DNA of 64,000 nt, from NCBI GenBank assembly GCA_017792445.1, contig CP051232.1, forward strand, positions 2,020,001-2,084,000, written 5' to 3'. Shown here piece by piece: positions 1-11,195 of the stretch (position 1 is the first letter of the stretch; the number at the start of each line of letters is the position of its first letter). The translations under genes and the position numbers were made by a program. The notes under the pieces were generated by a model that was not told where the DNA came from, did not search any database, and was given only the letters and a program-made list of their open reading frames with translations. The stretch comes from Maritimibacter sp. (GTDB taxonomy: Bacteria > Pseudomonadota > Alphaproteobacteria > Rhodobacterales > Rhodobacteraceae).

Positions 1-2242
<2,242 letters not shown>

Positions 2243-2361
2243 ATCCAGTAGTAGACAGACCAACGTCAATACTGATCAAAAGCATACGCCAAAGGATAAA
2301 GTCCTTGGCTTGGATCCTGATGTGTAGCTCGCAACAAAAAATGCGAGCAGGGTTTTTCCTT

Positions 2362-2479
2362 GGTTTGGTGGTCATAGCACGAGCGAAACACGCGATCCCA
2401 TTCCGAACTCGACCGTTAAGCGCCGAAGCGCCGATGGTACTGCGTCTTAAGACGTGGGAGAGTAGGTCACCGCCAAACC
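2362..2479 (+). rRNA. 5S ribosomal RNA
   Basis: A sequence of about 118 bases whose ends pair (gtttgg with ccaaac, helix I). It carries the conserved 5S core cccattccgaactcg and the distal gatggtactgcg / cgtgggagagtaggtc pattern. It lies about 120 bases after the 23S end in the usual rrn order. The end bases are set by helix I. Confidence 0.96.
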
Positions 2480-2519
2480 TAGAAAAAACCCAATCTCAAT
2501 ACGATAAACAAACATACAC

Positions 2520-2545
2520 AAAGCGCGCCGAATGAGGCGCGCTTT
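2520..2545 (+). terminator. rrn operon terminator
   Basis: A perfect 10-bp inverted repeat (aaagcgcgcc / ggcgcgcttt) with a 6-base loop stands 40 bases after the 5S gene. The run of T is short (ttt followed by cgcgtt). It separates the rRNA transcript from the initiator tRNA, which in many relatives is part of the same operon. Confidence 0.8.
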
Positions 2546-2620
2546 CGCGTTGGAAGGGGCACCTCTTGCATTGAAGGTGTCCGGCCTATGAACACTCGTT
2601 CAGAAGAGAGCCGCCAGCCT

Positions 2621-3868
2621 TTATTCCATACCTTCAAGCTCACGCGTGAACTTCGTAACCCACTTCGCTTCCGCCCATTTGCTGCGGGCGGTGTCGAGGA
2701 TGGCACGCGCCTCGTTCAGCTGACCGTCCGTCAAGAGAAGCCGAAGCCTCAGGCGGCAGGCCAGTTTGGCCAGTCCAAGTTCTTCCTCCACCCGTTCCAC
2801 GCCACTTAGCGCCAGTTCCATGTCTTGGCGGGCGAGCTCGGTGAAAACTCCGGTTGCAATGCGGTCGTTCGCAAGGACGAGTTCGCGGACCCGGTCGGAA
2901 AAAGGAAGGTTCTGTTTCAAACAGCGTGCGAGCGCCCAGCAGGTCTCCAGTTGCTCAAGTTGCATCGTCGTCACCGGAAGGCGCATCGGCGCGCCCGCGA
3001 CGGCAATGGAGACATGAGCATCGGTTGCAGAGGGCTTAAGCCCGATTGCGGTCATCCCACCGTCAAAGGTGTCAGCTTCCGTCGCACCCTCATACGCGCA
3101 CAGGGCGCGCGCGCAATTGAACCCGATTTCAGCGGATGCGCGGACACGGTCCATGTAGCCGGGGGCATTCACCTTCGCCAAGAAGGGCTGAAGTTCGGTG
3201 AGGCGGGCGAGGGGCGTCATCGCACGGCGCGCTCCTGTTCCGGTCAGTTTGAGATAGGTCGCGTAGGCGCTGCTGGCCCGCCGGATTTGCGGATTGCGAA
3301 GGTATTTCAGCCACATCGTTTTGTCCGACGGATGGCCCTCTTTCGCTGGCGTCCAGCCGGACGGAAGCGAAAGGTAGGCGCTGCGCCGTACGGCTACGTT
3401 GTTCAGGCCGCCAGCGACCATGGTGGCGGGCGAGCCGGACGCAAGCTTTGCCGCCATGTCGCCACTTTGGTTTGCGAACCGCCAGACGGCCCTGCCATTC
3501 GGCCGAATTGAGAGTTCTGATGCCATCGCCCAGTCGGCGTCGGCCAGCATCCGCTGCATGGTCTCAAGATGGCGGTTAGACCAGATATCGTCGTCTCCCA
3601 TGTGGCAAACGAATTCCGAATCTGACTCGCGGATGACCGGGTCGCGGTAGGCTTCACCGAAGTGGGCACCCTTCGGATGCTCGATGTACCGGATGCGCTT
3701 GTCGCGGCGCATGAAGCCTTCGACGATCTCGGCCGTTCGGGGCGGTGCGCCATCGCCGATCACCACCAGTTCCCAGTCCCTCTCGCGCTGCGCGAGGGCG
3801 GCAGGGATGGCGGCAAGCAGCGTATCCGCGTGATCGTGGGTCGGGCAGATGATGAGCGTTCTTGCCAT
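2621..3868 (-). CDS. glycosyltransferase family 2 protein
   Basis: A 415-residue cytoplasmic protein that probably transfers a sugar from a nucleotide donor. The N-terminal 120 residues look like a GT-A fold: a first strand ARTLIICPTHDHADTLLAAI, then WELVVIGDGAPP, and a DDD metal-binding motif in HMGDDDIW. The rest is unlike well-known enzymes, with an alpha-helical C-terminal region ending in a run of charged helices. The ATG at 3868 is chosen over upstream starts because caggag sits 7 bases ahead of it and the similarity starts there. It diverges from an RmlC-like gene 48 bases away, so the pair may decorate a polysaccharide. The acceptor is unknown. Confidence 0.75.
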   Translation of the reverse strand: MARTLIICPTHDHADTLLAAIPAALAQRERDWELVVIGDGAPPRTAEIVEGFMRRDKRIRYIEHPKGAHFGEAYRDPVIRESDSEFVCHMGDDDIWSNRHLETMQRMLADADWAMASELSIRPNGRAVWRFANQSGDMAAKLASGSPATMVAGGLNNVAVRRSAYLSLPSGWTPAKEGHPSDKTMWLKYLRNPQIRRASSAYATYLKLTGTGARRAMTPLARLTELQPFLAKVNAPGYMDRVRASAEIGFNCARALCAYEGATEADTFDGGMTAIGLKPSATDAHVSIAVAGAPMRLPVTTMQLEQLETCWALARCLKQNLPFSDRVRELVLANDRIATGVFTELARQDMELALSGVERVEEELGLAKLACRLRLRLLLTDGQLNEARAILDTARSKWAEAKWVTKFTRELEGME

Positions 3869-3916
3869 GGCGTGGCTCCTGTGACTTGTTGAACTCATTA
3901 AGCGAGGGAGCGCGAC

Positions 3917-4489
3917 ATGACCACCAGGGCCAGACACCAGCCGCGTGTGGGCTTCCATGTTCAGCCTGCACGGATCCACGGCGTCTGGCGGCTACAGCCC
4001 GAGCCGATCGAGGACAGCCGAGGTTTCTTCGCCGAGACCTACCGCACCAGCGCTGTCGAGGAAATCCTTGGCCGTCCCTATAGCTTTGCCCAAAGCAACC
4101 ACTCGCGGTCGCAGGCCAATACGCTGCGCGGCTTCCGGTCCGAGCCGTGGGACAAGCTGATCTACATCCCCCGGGGCACCGCCCTGTGTGTCGTGGTCGA
4201 CCCGCGCCCCGACAGCCCGACATTCCGGCAGCACGAGAGCTTTATGCTGGGCGACGCGCCGGGGCAGCGCGAACGGCTTTTGATTTCGCGGGGGCTTTGC
4301 AATGCCTTCTATACGCTGACCGAGACCGACTATCTGAACGATGTTTCGAAGGAATTCGACGCCTCGGTCCGCAGGGGGTTTCGCTGGAATGACCCCTCGC
4401 TTGGAATCGAGTGGCCCTGCACGGACCCGCTGTTGTCCGAGTCGGACCGGATGTTGCCGGACTTTGAAAGCTATTTGTCAGGCCATTGA
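3917..4489 (+). CDS. RmlC-like cupin (dTDP-4-dehydrorhamnose 3,5-epimerase family), probably not a standard epimerase
   Basis: This 190-residue protein follows the RmlC cupin fold: DSRGFFAETY near residues 34-43, QSNHS near 59-63, LRGF near 70, and the C-terminal FRWNDPSLGIEWP block. The catalytic residues differ from the family. The base His of LRGLH is replaced (LRGFR), the second His of GFxHGF is Asn (GLCNAF), and the catalytic Tyr position before the RWNDP block reads Phe. The window also contains an intact RmlC in the rhamnose operon, so this copy likely has another role, such as binding or a different sugar step. The start has gaggga 8 bases ahead. It faces away from the glycosyltransferase and ends 82 bases before the initiator tRNA. 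Confidence 0.75.
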   Translation: MTTRARHQPRVGFHVQPARIHGVWRLQPEPIEDSRGFFAETYRTSAVEEILGRPYSFAQSNHSRSQANTLRGFRSEPWDKLIYIPRGTALCVVVDPRPDSPTFRQHESFMLGDAPGQRERLLISRGLCNAFYTLTETDYLNDVSKEFDASVRRGFRWNDPSLGIEWPCTDPLLSESDRMLPDFESYLSGH

Positions 4490-4530
4490 AAGAATTAAGA
4501 ATTTTTCGTCGAAAAAACGGGCAGAAGCCC

Positions 4531-4559
4531 TTGCAGTCACCCGCGCATAGGCATATTAC
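4531..4559 (+). promoter_or_regulatory. promoter of the initiator tRNA
   Basis: A sigma-70-type pair ttgcag and tattac is separated by exactly 17 bases. The -10 element ends 12 bases before the tRNA, giving a start at or just before the mature 5' end. It means the tRNA does not depend on read-through from the rrn operon. Confidence 0.65.
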
Positions 4560-4571
4560 ACCCGGACTTGG

Positions 4572-4648
<77 letters not shown>

Positions 4649-4675
4649 AAACCAAGCAGAGACGCACAGTCTTTC

Positions 4676-4698
4676 AAGCCCGCCACTTCGGCGGGCTT
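4676..4698 (+). terminator. terminator after tRNA-fMet
   Basis: A perfect 9-bp stem (aagcccgcc / ggcgggctt) with an acttc loop is followed by tgcttttg. It lies 28 bases after the tRNA and also closes the space to the convergent rhamnose operon. Confidence 0.8.
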
Positions 4699-4753
4699 TG
4701 CTTTTGTGGGTATCAGGAACGCAAACGGGCGCAGCCGTCCTGATCTGAACGCG

Positions 4754-5632
4754 TCACTGGCCCTCGGCCAGCCGCGCGAGATAGGCGCCGTAGTCGGTCT
4801 TGCGGAACGTCTCGGCGTGCTTCTTCAGTTGCGCGCGATCGATCCAGCCGGCGAGATAAGCGATCTCTTCCGGACAGCCCGATTGCATCCCCTGCCGCAC
4901 AGACAGCGTCCGAACGAAGTTGCCCGCGTCCAGCAGCGAGCCGTGGGTGCCGGTATCCAGCCAGGCGTAGCCCCGGCCCATCTTCTCGACCAGCAGCGAG
5001 CCGTCCTTGAGGTAGGTCTCGAGCAGGGACACGATCTCTAGTTCGCCACGGGCCGAGGGCTTGATCGTCTTGGCCCGCTCGGGCGCTTCGCCATCAAGGA
5101 AGTACAGGCCGGTGACGGCATAGTTCGACGGCGGCACCTCGGGCTTTTCGATGATCTCGCGCACCGTGCCGTCGGGAGCGAAGTCCACCACGCCATAGCG
5201 TTCGGGATCGGCGACGTGATAGCCGAAGACTGTGCCGCCCTTTTCGCGCGCGGCGGCGCGCAGCAGGATCTCGGGCAGGCCGTGGCCGAAAAAGATGTTG
5301 TCGCCCAGCACCATGACCGACGGCGCGCCGTCCAGAAAATCCTCGGCCAGCAGGTAAGCCTGCGCCAGCCCGTCGGGCGAGGGCTGTTCGATATACTCCA
5401 GCGTCAGGCCCCACTGGCTGCCGTCGCCCAGCAGGCGTTTGAACTGGGGCTGATCCTGCGGCGTGGTGATGATCGCGATCTCGCGGATACCGGTCAGCAT
5501 AAGCGCCGTCAGCGGATAGTAGATCATGGGCTTGTCGTAGATCGGCATGAGCTGCTTCGAAACGGCCATGGTCAGCGGGTAAAGCCGTGTGCCGGAGCCG
5601 CCGGCGAGGATGATGCCTTTGCGCGCGGTCAT
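4754..5632 (-). CDS. rmlA: glucose-1-phosphate thymidylyltransferase
   Basis: A 292-residue enzyme making dTDP-glucose from dTTP and glucose 1-phosphate, the first step of dTDP-L-rhamnose synthesis in the cytoplasm. The N-terminal nucleotide-binding signature GGSGTRLYPLT (residues 11-21) and SKQLMPIYDKPMIYYPL follow the short-form RmlA family closely, as does the length. Other family marks are LGDNIFFGHGL, the EKP motif in REIIEKPEVPPSNYAVTG, and WLDTGTHGSLLDAG. It is the last gene of the rmlC-B-D-A operon; its start overlaps the rmlD stop by 4 bases. Confidence 0.95.
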   Translation of the reverse strand: MTARKGIILAGGSGTRLYPLTMAVSKQLMPIYDKPMIYYPLTALMLTGIREIAIITTPQDQPQFKRLLGDGSQWGLTLEYIEQPSPDGLAQAYLLAEDFLDGAPSVMVLGDNIFFGHGLPEILLRAAAREKGGTVFGYHVADPERYGVVDFAPDGTVREIIEKPEVPPSNYAVTGLYFLDGEAPERAKTIKPSARGELEIVSLLETYLKDGSLLVEKMGRGYAWLDTGTHGSLLDAGNFVRTLSVRQGMQSGCPEEIAYLAGWIDRAQLKKHAETFRKTDYGAYLARLAEGQ

Positions 5633-6474
5633 GCGTTCTCCAATTCCTTCAGTATGTCAGTCAGCTCCGCCTTCCAGTCCGGGCGTTCGACCCCGAGCCG
5701 GCTCAACGAGCTGCAATCCAGCCGCGAATTGTGCGGGCGTTTGGCCGGGGTCGGATAGGCGCTGGTGGGGATGTCCTCGACCACTACGTCACGACCGGCC
5801 TGCCGGAAGATCTCGCGGGCGAAATCCGCCCAGCTGACGTCGGGCGCGCCGGCGAAATGATAGGTGCCCGAAACGGACGGGTCGGCTTTCAGGGCGTCGA
5901 CGGCGGCAAGGCAGGCGGCGGCGAGCGGTCCGGCAGGGGTCGGTCCGCCGATCTGGTCGGCGACGATGGTCAGCTTGTCGCGTGTCTCGGACAGCCGCAG
6001 CATCGACTTCACGAAGTTCGCGCCGTGGGACGAGACCACCCACGACGTCCGCAGGATCACGTGCGGCCCGTTCACAGCGCGAATGCCCAGTTCGCCAGCC
6101 AGCTTGGACTGGCCGTAGGCATTGATCGGGCCGGTGGCCGCGTCGGGCGGTGTCGGGGCGTCACCGTCGCCCGGAAAGACATAGTCGGTCGACATATGCA
6201 CGAACGGAATGCCACGCGCAGCGCAGGCGGCGGCCATCTCGGACGGCGCTTCGCCGTTGATGGTCATCGCAAGATCCCGTTCTTCCTCGGCCTTGTCGAC
6301 GGCGGTATAGGCCGCGGCGTTGATCACCGCCGAAGGCTCGGCTAGGTCGATGATCGCCTTCAGGTCCTGCGGACGCGACAGATCCGCCTCGCTGCGGCCA
6401 ACGAACCGTGCATCGGAAGCGCGGCGGGCGAGTTCGCGGGCGACCTGGCCGGACTGTCCGAAGACAAGGATCAT
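5629..6474 (-). CDS. rmlD: dTDP-4-dehydrorhamnose reductase
   Basis: This 281-residue NAD(P)H-dependent extended SDR reduces dTDP-4-dehydro-L-rhamnose to dTDP-L-rhamnose. It shows a Rossmann start ([16 protein letters not shown]), the STDYVFPGD block, and a catalytic YGQSKLAGE motif with Tyr and Lys. The start at 6474 overlaps the rmlB stop by 4 bases (ATGA) and fits the family N-terminus; longer upstream starts would run into rmlB. Translation is probably coupled along the operon. Confidence 0.94.
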   Translation of the reverse strand: MILVFGQSGQVARELARRASDARFVGRSEADLSRPQDLKAIIDLAEPSAVINAAAYTAVDKAEEERDLAMTINGEAPSEMAAACAARGIPFVHMSTDYVFPGDGDAPTPPDAATGPINAYGQSKLAGELGIRAVNGPHVILRTSWVVSSHGANFVKSMLRLSETRDKLTIVADQIGGPTPAGPLAAACLAAVDALKADPSVSGTYHFAGAPDVSWADFAREIFRQAGRDVVVEDIPTSAYPTPAKRPHNSRLDCSSLSRLGVERPDWKAELTDILKELENA

Positions 6475-7526
6475 GCCGCGCCCCCGGTGCCCAGCCGCTG
6501 GCCGACACCGTGGCGCGACTGCAGCTTGCGCCACCACGCCTCGTTGTCGAGGAACCAGCGCACGGTTTTCTCCAGCCCTTCCTCGATGGTCACAGAGGGC
6601 CGCCAGCCCAGTTCCTCGCGGATGCGGGTCGGGTCGATGGCATAGCGCGCGTCATGGCCGGGACGGTCGGTGACAAAGGTGATCTGATCGGCATAGCTTC
6701 CGCTGTCCTTCGGCTGCAGCCGGTCGAGAATACCGCAGAGTGTCTTGACCAGTTCCAGGTTCGACCGTTCATTCTCGCCGCCGATGTTGTAGCTGCGCCC
6801 GATCTCGCCCTTCTGCACCACCAGCAGCAGCGCGTCGGCGTGATCTTCGACGAACAGCCAGTCCCGCACGTTGGACCCGTCGCCATAGATGGGCAGCGGT
6901 TTCCCGGCCAGAGCATTCAGGATGATCACCGGGATCAGCTTTTCGGGGAAATGGTAGGGCCCGTAATTGTTGGAGCAGTTGGTCAGGACAACCGGCAGGC
7001 CGTAGGTCTCGTGCCATGCGCGCACAAGATGATCGGATGCGGCCTTCGATGCGGAATAGGGACTGCGCGGGTCGTAGGGCGTGGTCTCGGTGAACTGCAC
7101 CGACGGATCGGCGGGCAGGCTGCCGAACACTTCGTCGGTCGAGATATGGTGAAACCGGAAATCGTCGGGCTTGCCGGCGTCCTGCCAATAGGCGCGGGCG
7201 GCTTCCAGCATGTTGAACGTGCCGGTGATGTTCGTCTCGATAAAGTCCGAGGGGCCGTCGATCGAGCGGTCCACGTGGCTTTCGGCGGCAAGGTGCATGA
7301 CCGCATCGGGCTTGTGATCGGCGAACACCCGGTCCAGCTCGGCGCGGTTGCGGATGTCGACCTGCTCGAAGGTGTAGCCCGGATCGGTCGCGGCATCCGC
7401 GACGTTGTCGAGGCAGGCGGCATAGGTCAGTGCGTCGACGTTGACGACCTGATGGCCGCGCGCAACGGAAAGCCGGATGACGGCAGAGCCGATGAACCCG
7501 GCGCCGCCGGTGACGAGAAGTTTCAC
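6471..7526 (-). CDS. rmlB: dTDP-glucose 4,6-dehydratase
   Basis: A 351-residue extended SDR that converts dTDP-glucose to dTDP-4-dehydro-6-deoxyglucose using bound NAD+. Visible motifs are TGGAGFIGS at the N-terminus, [12 protein letters not shown], the STDEVFGSL block holding the Thr-Asp-Glu catalytic triad, [11 protein letters not shown] with catalytic Tyr and Lys, and [17 protein letters not shown]. Length is typical. It sits between rmlC and rmlD with 4-base overlaps on both sides. Confidence 0.96.
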   Translation of the reverse strand: MKLLVTGGAGFIGSAVIRLSVARGHQVVNVDALTYAACLDNVADAATDPGYTFEQVDIRNRAELDRVFADHKPDAVMHLAAESHVDRSIDGPSDFIETNITGTFNMLEAARAYWQDAGKPDDFRFHHISTDEVFGSLPADPSVQFTETTPYDPRSPYSASKAASDHLVRAWHETYGLPVVLTNCSNNYGPYHFPEKLIPVIILNALAGKPLPIYGDGSNVRDWLFVEDHADALLLVVQKGEIGRSYNIGGENERSNLELVKTLCGILDRLQPKDSGSYADQITFVTDRPGHDARYAIDPTRIREELGWRPSVTIEEGLEKTVRWFLDNEAWWRKLQSRHGVGQRLGTGGAA

Positions 7527-8098
7527 GAGCCTTGCTCCGTGTAGGTGAACGGCGTGTCGAAGTCAGCGAGTGACTGTGCCTTGGCGTCCTTGTCGGACAG
7601 CACAGGCTCGACGCCGGTGTCGGGCCACGCGATGCCGATGTCGGGATCGTTCCAGCGCACCGCGCCGTCACATTCCGGCGCGTAGAAATCCGAGCACTTG
7701 TAGACGATCTCGCAATCCGGCTCGAGCGTCATGAACCCGTGCAGGAAGCCTTCGGGCACCAGAAGCTGTTTGCCGTTCTCAAAGCTTAGCTCGGCGCCGG
7801 TCCACTGGCCGTAGGTCGGGCTGCCCCGGCGGATGTCGACGGCGACGTCGAAGATGCGGCCGCGCCCGCACCGGACAAGCTTGGCCTGCGCGTGGGGCGG
7901 CGACTGGAAATGCAGGCCGCGGACGGTGCCGGTGGTGCCGGACAGAGAGTGATTGTCCTGCACGAAACGGATGTCGATGCCTGCGTCGGAGAAGACCCGT
8001 TCGCTGTAGCTTTCACTGAAGAACCCGCGATGATCGCCGAACCGGCGCGGCGTGATGATGTAAACGCCGTCCAATGATGTCGTCTGAAATTCGGCCAT
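7523..8098 (-). CDS. rmlC: dTDP-4-dehydrorhamnose 3,5-epimerase
   Basis: This 191-residue cupin epimerises C3 and C5 of the 4-dehydro sugar. Unlike the related protein at 3.9-4.5 kb, it keeps the catalytic residues: [16 protein letters not shown] with the base His, GFLHGF with the second His, and the Tyr of DFYAPE before [13 protein letters not shown]. The ATG at 8098 matches the family N-terminus ([15 protein letters not shown]); its ribosome binding site is weak. It is the first gene of the rhamnose operon and probably lies behind the operon promoter in the 114 bases before dinB. Confidence 0.95.
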   Translation of the reverse strand: MAEFQTTSLDGVYIITPRRFGDHRGFFSESYSERVFSDAGIDIRFVQDNHSLSGTTGTVRGLHFQSPPHAQAKLVRCGRGRIFDVAVDIRRGSPTYGQWTGAELSFENGKQLLVPEGFLHGFMTLEPDCEIVYKCSDFYAPECDGAVRWNDPDIGIAWPDTGVEPVLSDKDAKAQSLADFDTPFTYTEQGS

Positions 8099-8212
8099 AA
8101 ACCCTGAAATCCACGTGTTGTCGGTACCGGCTCTCCCCAGCGCGAACCCTAGGGGATGAACACGGAACGGTCCATCACGCATCCGGGGAAATACTGTGGC
8201 AATCAAAGGGCC

Positions 8213-9466
8213 TTAACGCAGCGACCGGCCCTTGACGATCGCATCGGGGCCAAACCGTTGCCGGATCGCGTCGGTCGCGCGCTCGGCGTCGGCGCGGCGG
8301 CCCGCCTGCGGGTCCAGCAGGTCGCCAGAGCGGTCGGCGGTCTCGTCGCCCGACAGGTGCGAGATCCCGACCCCAAGCAGGCGATACGGGCCCTGATCGC
8401 CGACGTGGTCGAACAGGTCACGTGCGGTGCGATAGATCCGGTCGGCGATCTGCGTCGGATCGGTCAGTTGCGATTGCCGCGTCAGGATGCGGTGGTTCGC
8501 GCGCTTCAGCTTCAGCGTCACCACGCGGCCCGCCTTGCCCTTCGCCTTGGCGCGGTCCGACACCTTCTCGGAAAGCCGCCAGATATGACCGTCCAGCACG
8601 TCGGGGTCCGAGGTATCCTCGTGGAAAGTCGTCTCGTTCGAGATCGACTTGACCGGCGCGTTGCGCGTGACCCGCCGGTGATCCTCGCCACGGGCAAGGT
8701 GGTACAGCCGTTCGCCCATCGACCCGAACCGCGCGACAAGCTGATCCTTGTCCCACCGTTTCAGGTCCGCGAAGGTCCGGATTCCCGCCGTTTCGAGACT
8801 GCTGCCGGCGGCAACTCCGACGCCCCAGATCAGCTTTACAGGCCGGGGGTCAAGGAAGTCCTGCGTCTCTGCCTTGCCGATCACCGCGAAGCCGTGCGGC
8901 TTGTCGAGATCGGACGCGACCTTGGCGAGGAACTTGTTGTGCGAGAGGCCGATGGAACCGGTGATCCCCAGTTCGGTCTTCATACGCTTCGTCAGCCGCG
9001 CCAGCAGCACAGCCGGGGGCGCGTGGTGCAGGCGCGCGGTGCCGGTCAGATCCAGAAACGCCTCGTCCAGCGACAGTGGCTCGATAGAGGGCGTCAGCTC
9101 CTCCATCATCTCGCGCACCTGTTTCGAGACCTCGACGTATTTCTCCATCCTGCCCTTCACCACGACGGCCTCGGGGCACAGCTTCAGCGCCTGAAACATG
9201 GGCATCGCGGACCGAACGCCCTTGATCCGCGCGATGTAGCAGGCGGTGGACACGACGCCCCGCCGTCCGCCGCCGATGATCACCGGCTTGTCGCGAAGCT
9301 CGGGATTGTCGCGCTTTTCGACCGAGGCATAGAAGGCGTCGCAGTCCATATGCGCGATGGACAGATCCCATAGTTCCGGGTGCGACACGACACGCGGCGA
9401 CCTGCAAGACGGGCAGCGGGGGCCGGTCTCGAAACGGGTCAGGCAATCTCTGCAAAGGGCGGGCAT
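8213..9466 (-). CDS. dinB: DNA polymerase IV (Y family) with N-terminal zinc-ribbon-like extension
   Basis: This 417-residue translesion polymerase has the Y-family catalytic acids in MDCDAFYASVE (Asp41, Asp43) and SLDEAFLDL (Asp134, Glu135), the fingers CYIARIKGVRSAMPM, and the helix-hairpin-helix thumb (LIWGVGVAAGSSL). It also has a little-finger domain. Ahead of the polymerase lies a short segment with two CxxC knuckles (Cys5, Cys8, Cys18, Cys21) that looks like a zinc ribbon. The ATG at 9466 is preferred to an in-frame GTG 21 bases upstream; neither has a strong ribosome binding site. No LexA box was identified. Confidence 0.9.
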   Translation of the reverse strand: MPALCRDCLTRFETGPRCPSCRSPRVVSHPELWDLSIAHMDCDAFYASVEKRDNPELRDKPVIIGGGRRGVVSTACYIARIKGVRSAMPMFQALKLCPEAVVVKGRMEKYVEVSKQVREMMEELTPSIEPLSLDEAFLDLTGTARLHHAPPAVLLARLTKRMKTELGITGSIGLSHNKFLAKVASDLDKPHGFAVIGKAETQDFLDPRPVKLIWGVGVAAGSSLETAGIRTFADLKRWDKDQLVARFGSMGERLYHLARGEDHRRVTRNAPVKSISNETTFHEDTSDPDVLDGHIWRLSEKVSDRAKAKGKAGRVVTLKLKRANHRILTRQSQLTDPTQIADRIYRTARDLFDHVGDQGPYRLLGVGISHLSGDETADRSGDLLDPQAGRRADAERATDAIRQRFGPDAIVKGRSLR

Positions 9467-9625
9467 GCGTGGTGTCCGATTGGGCACATGGCGGGTTCGG
9501 TGCCCAGAATAGCGTGGCCGCGATCCGGACGGGAGAGGGGATCGCCCTTCCCGCGCGCCAAGGGTTGCACGCGGGCAGGGCGGGGGGGCAGTATGCGCCC
9601 GGTTGAACCCGGCTGGAGAATTCCC

Positions 9626-10681
9626 GTGCGCATTCAGGTCGTTGCATTCGACACACCCGTCGATGCCTTCTTCGCCTTCCGGTCAGCGCAGGCGCTTCTG
9701 GCCTTCGCGCCGGATGCCGAGGTCGAAATCGCCGTGCAGGGCGAGCCCGGCAGCGTGTGGGAGGGGTTCCGCACCGCCCTGCCGGGTGTCGCGGTTGTGG
9801 GCGGCCCGGCTGCGACCGGGGCCGTGCCTGCCGGTGCGCTGCTGCGACCGGGTGCGGCGGTCGACTATCCGGAGACGGCGCTGACCGCTTGGCTGTCCGA
9901 CCCAGGCACGCCGCCCGGCGACGTGGGCGGCTATCTCGATATCCGGGGCCGGATCAACGCGGTCGGCCTTCTGGATCTGCGCCACGTCGACGAAGGCTTG
10001 CGGCCCGAGGCGCGCGTCATGAACCGCGCCTTCCGGTCCGAGTTCGAGAACCGGTTGTTCTGGTCCTATCGCTATGCCGTGAACCCGGAACTGGGCAGCG
10101 GCAAGGGGTCTCGCGGGATCTACGTCACGGTCAAGCGGCGCTGCCTGAAGCTTGCGGGGATCGAGGACGCGGACAGCATTCTGGACGTCGGCTGCGGCGA
10201 CCTCGAGGTGGTGCATGCACTGTCCCTGAACGGCTATCTCGGCCTCGACCTTGCCGAAACCGCGCTGGACCGGGCGCGGGCGTTGCGGCCAGAGTGGTCG
10301 TTCGAGGTTGGAATGGTCGATCCCGAACGGCATGGCCCGCGCGACATCGTCCTTTGCCTTGACGTGCTGATCCATCAACGCGACCCGAATGCCTTCGCCG
10401 CGCTGATCGACGGGCTGGTTGCTGCAACGGGGCAACGTCTGATCGTGTCGGGCTACGAAGCCTCGGCCGGGCCGGGCTATATGATCGGCTTTCACGGCCC
10501 GTTGTCCGAGGCGCTGGCCGCAACCGGTGCATTCGAGCGGATCGTGACGGTCGCCCGCTATCGTGGCACGTCGCTGATCATCGCCGACCGTGCGGGAAGC
10601 GAATTCCCCAAGGCGCAGCCGCTGGACACGCTGGAAATCGGCGAGATCATGTTCGACCACCTCGACGGTCTGGGGCTGTAG
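9626..10681 (+). CDS. class I SAM-dependent methyltransferase domain protein
   Basis: A 351-residue protein whose C-terminal half is a Rossmann methyltransferase: motif I ILDVGCGDLEV at about residues 185-195, GYLGLDLAETALDRAR, and DIVLCLDVLIHQRDP as the motif IV region. The N-terminal 150 residues (RIQVVAFDTPVDAFFAFRSA...) resemble nothing I recognise. The GTG at 9626 is chosen because ggagaattccc stands directly ahead, an excellent ribosome binding site, although an ATG 33 bases earlier is possible. The substrate is unknown. It is followed 7 bases later by the Nudix gene. Confidence 0.75.
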   Translation: MRIQVVAFDTPVDAFFAFRSAQALLAFAPDAEVEIAVQGEPGSVWEGFRTALPGVAVVGGPAATGAVPAGALLRPGAAVDYPETALTAWLSDPGTPPGDVGGYLDIRGRINAVGLLDLRHVDEGLRPEARVMNRAFRSEFENRLFWSYRYAVNPELGSGKGSRGIYVTVKRRCLKLAGIEDADSILDVGCGDLEVVHALSLNGYLGLDLAETALDRARALRPEWSFEVGMVDPERHGPRDIVLCLDVLIHQRDPNAFAALIDGLVAATGQRLIVSGYEASAGPGYMIGFHGPLSEALAATGAFERIVTVARYRGTSLIIADRAGSEFPKAQPLDTLEIGEIMFDHLDGLGL

Positions 10682-10688
10682 GCGCGCG

Positions 10689-11138
10689 ATGGTCGCGGGC
10701 GAGGATAGCGCGCAGGACTTCGACGGCGCCAAGCTTGCCGTGATGTGCGACGGCGTTGTGCTGTCCTTGATGCGCGACAACCGCCCGGACATCCCCTTTC
10801 CCGGCCTGTGGGATCTGCCCGGCGGCGGGCGCGAAGGGGACGAGACCGCCGAAGACTGCGCGTTGAGAGAGACCTTCGAGGAAACCGGCCTGCGGCTTGA
10901 TCCTGCGTGGATCGTCTGGAAGCGGCTTTATCCCAACGCCAACGATCTGAAGGGGCCCCGGCGCTGGTTTCTTGTGGCCGAGGTGCCGGCGGACGTGATG
11001 GCGTCCGCGCGCCTTGGGGACGAAGGGCAGGCGCTGTGGTGGTTCGGCGTGGCAGAGTTCCTGTCGCGCCCTGACGCGATCCCGCATCTGCAGCGGCGGC
11101 TCAGGGATTTTCTGACCGGACGGGCGGATCGCGGCTAG
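10689..11138 (+). CDS. Nudix hydrolase
   Basis: This 149-residue protein has a perfect Nudix box GX5EX7REUXEEXGU from Gly46 to Leu68 (ending RETFEETGL). Such enzymes cleave nucleoside diphosphates linked to another group, using Mg2+ held by the REXXEE glutamates. WDLPGGGREGDE precedes the box as usual. The start at 10689, 7 bases after the methyltransferase stop, gives a normal Nudix length. The substrate cannot be told from sequence. Confidence 0.88.
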   Translation: MVAGEDSAQDFDGAKLAVMCDGVVLSLMRDNRPDIPFPGLWDLPGGGREGDETAEDCALRETFEETGLRLDPAWIVWKRLYPNANDLKGPRRWFLVAEVPADVMASARLGDEGQALWWFGVAEFLSRPDAIPHLQRRLRDFLTGRADRG

Positions 11139-11140
11139 GC

Positions 11141-11195
11141 AAAAAAAATAGGGGTTCCGCGCCACCGGGATGGGGACTGGTGGACGCGAAACCCC
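11141..11195 (-). terminator. strong intrinsic terminator on the minus strand
   Basis: Read on the minus strand, arms ggggtttcgcgtccacc and ggtggcgcggaacccc form about 15 base pairs with one bulge and one mismatch. They are followed by tatttttttt (eight T at 11141-11148). On the plus strand there is no T run, so it does not serve the Nudix gene. No protein gene lies upstream on the minus strand for more than 4 kb, so it must end a non-coding transcript. Confidence 0.75.

Noticed and set aside
5094-5414. Frames antisense or out of frame to the rhamnose operon and many other genes
   Set aside because: Typical shadow frames of high-GC coding DNA with low-complexity Arg/Ala/Pro translations.
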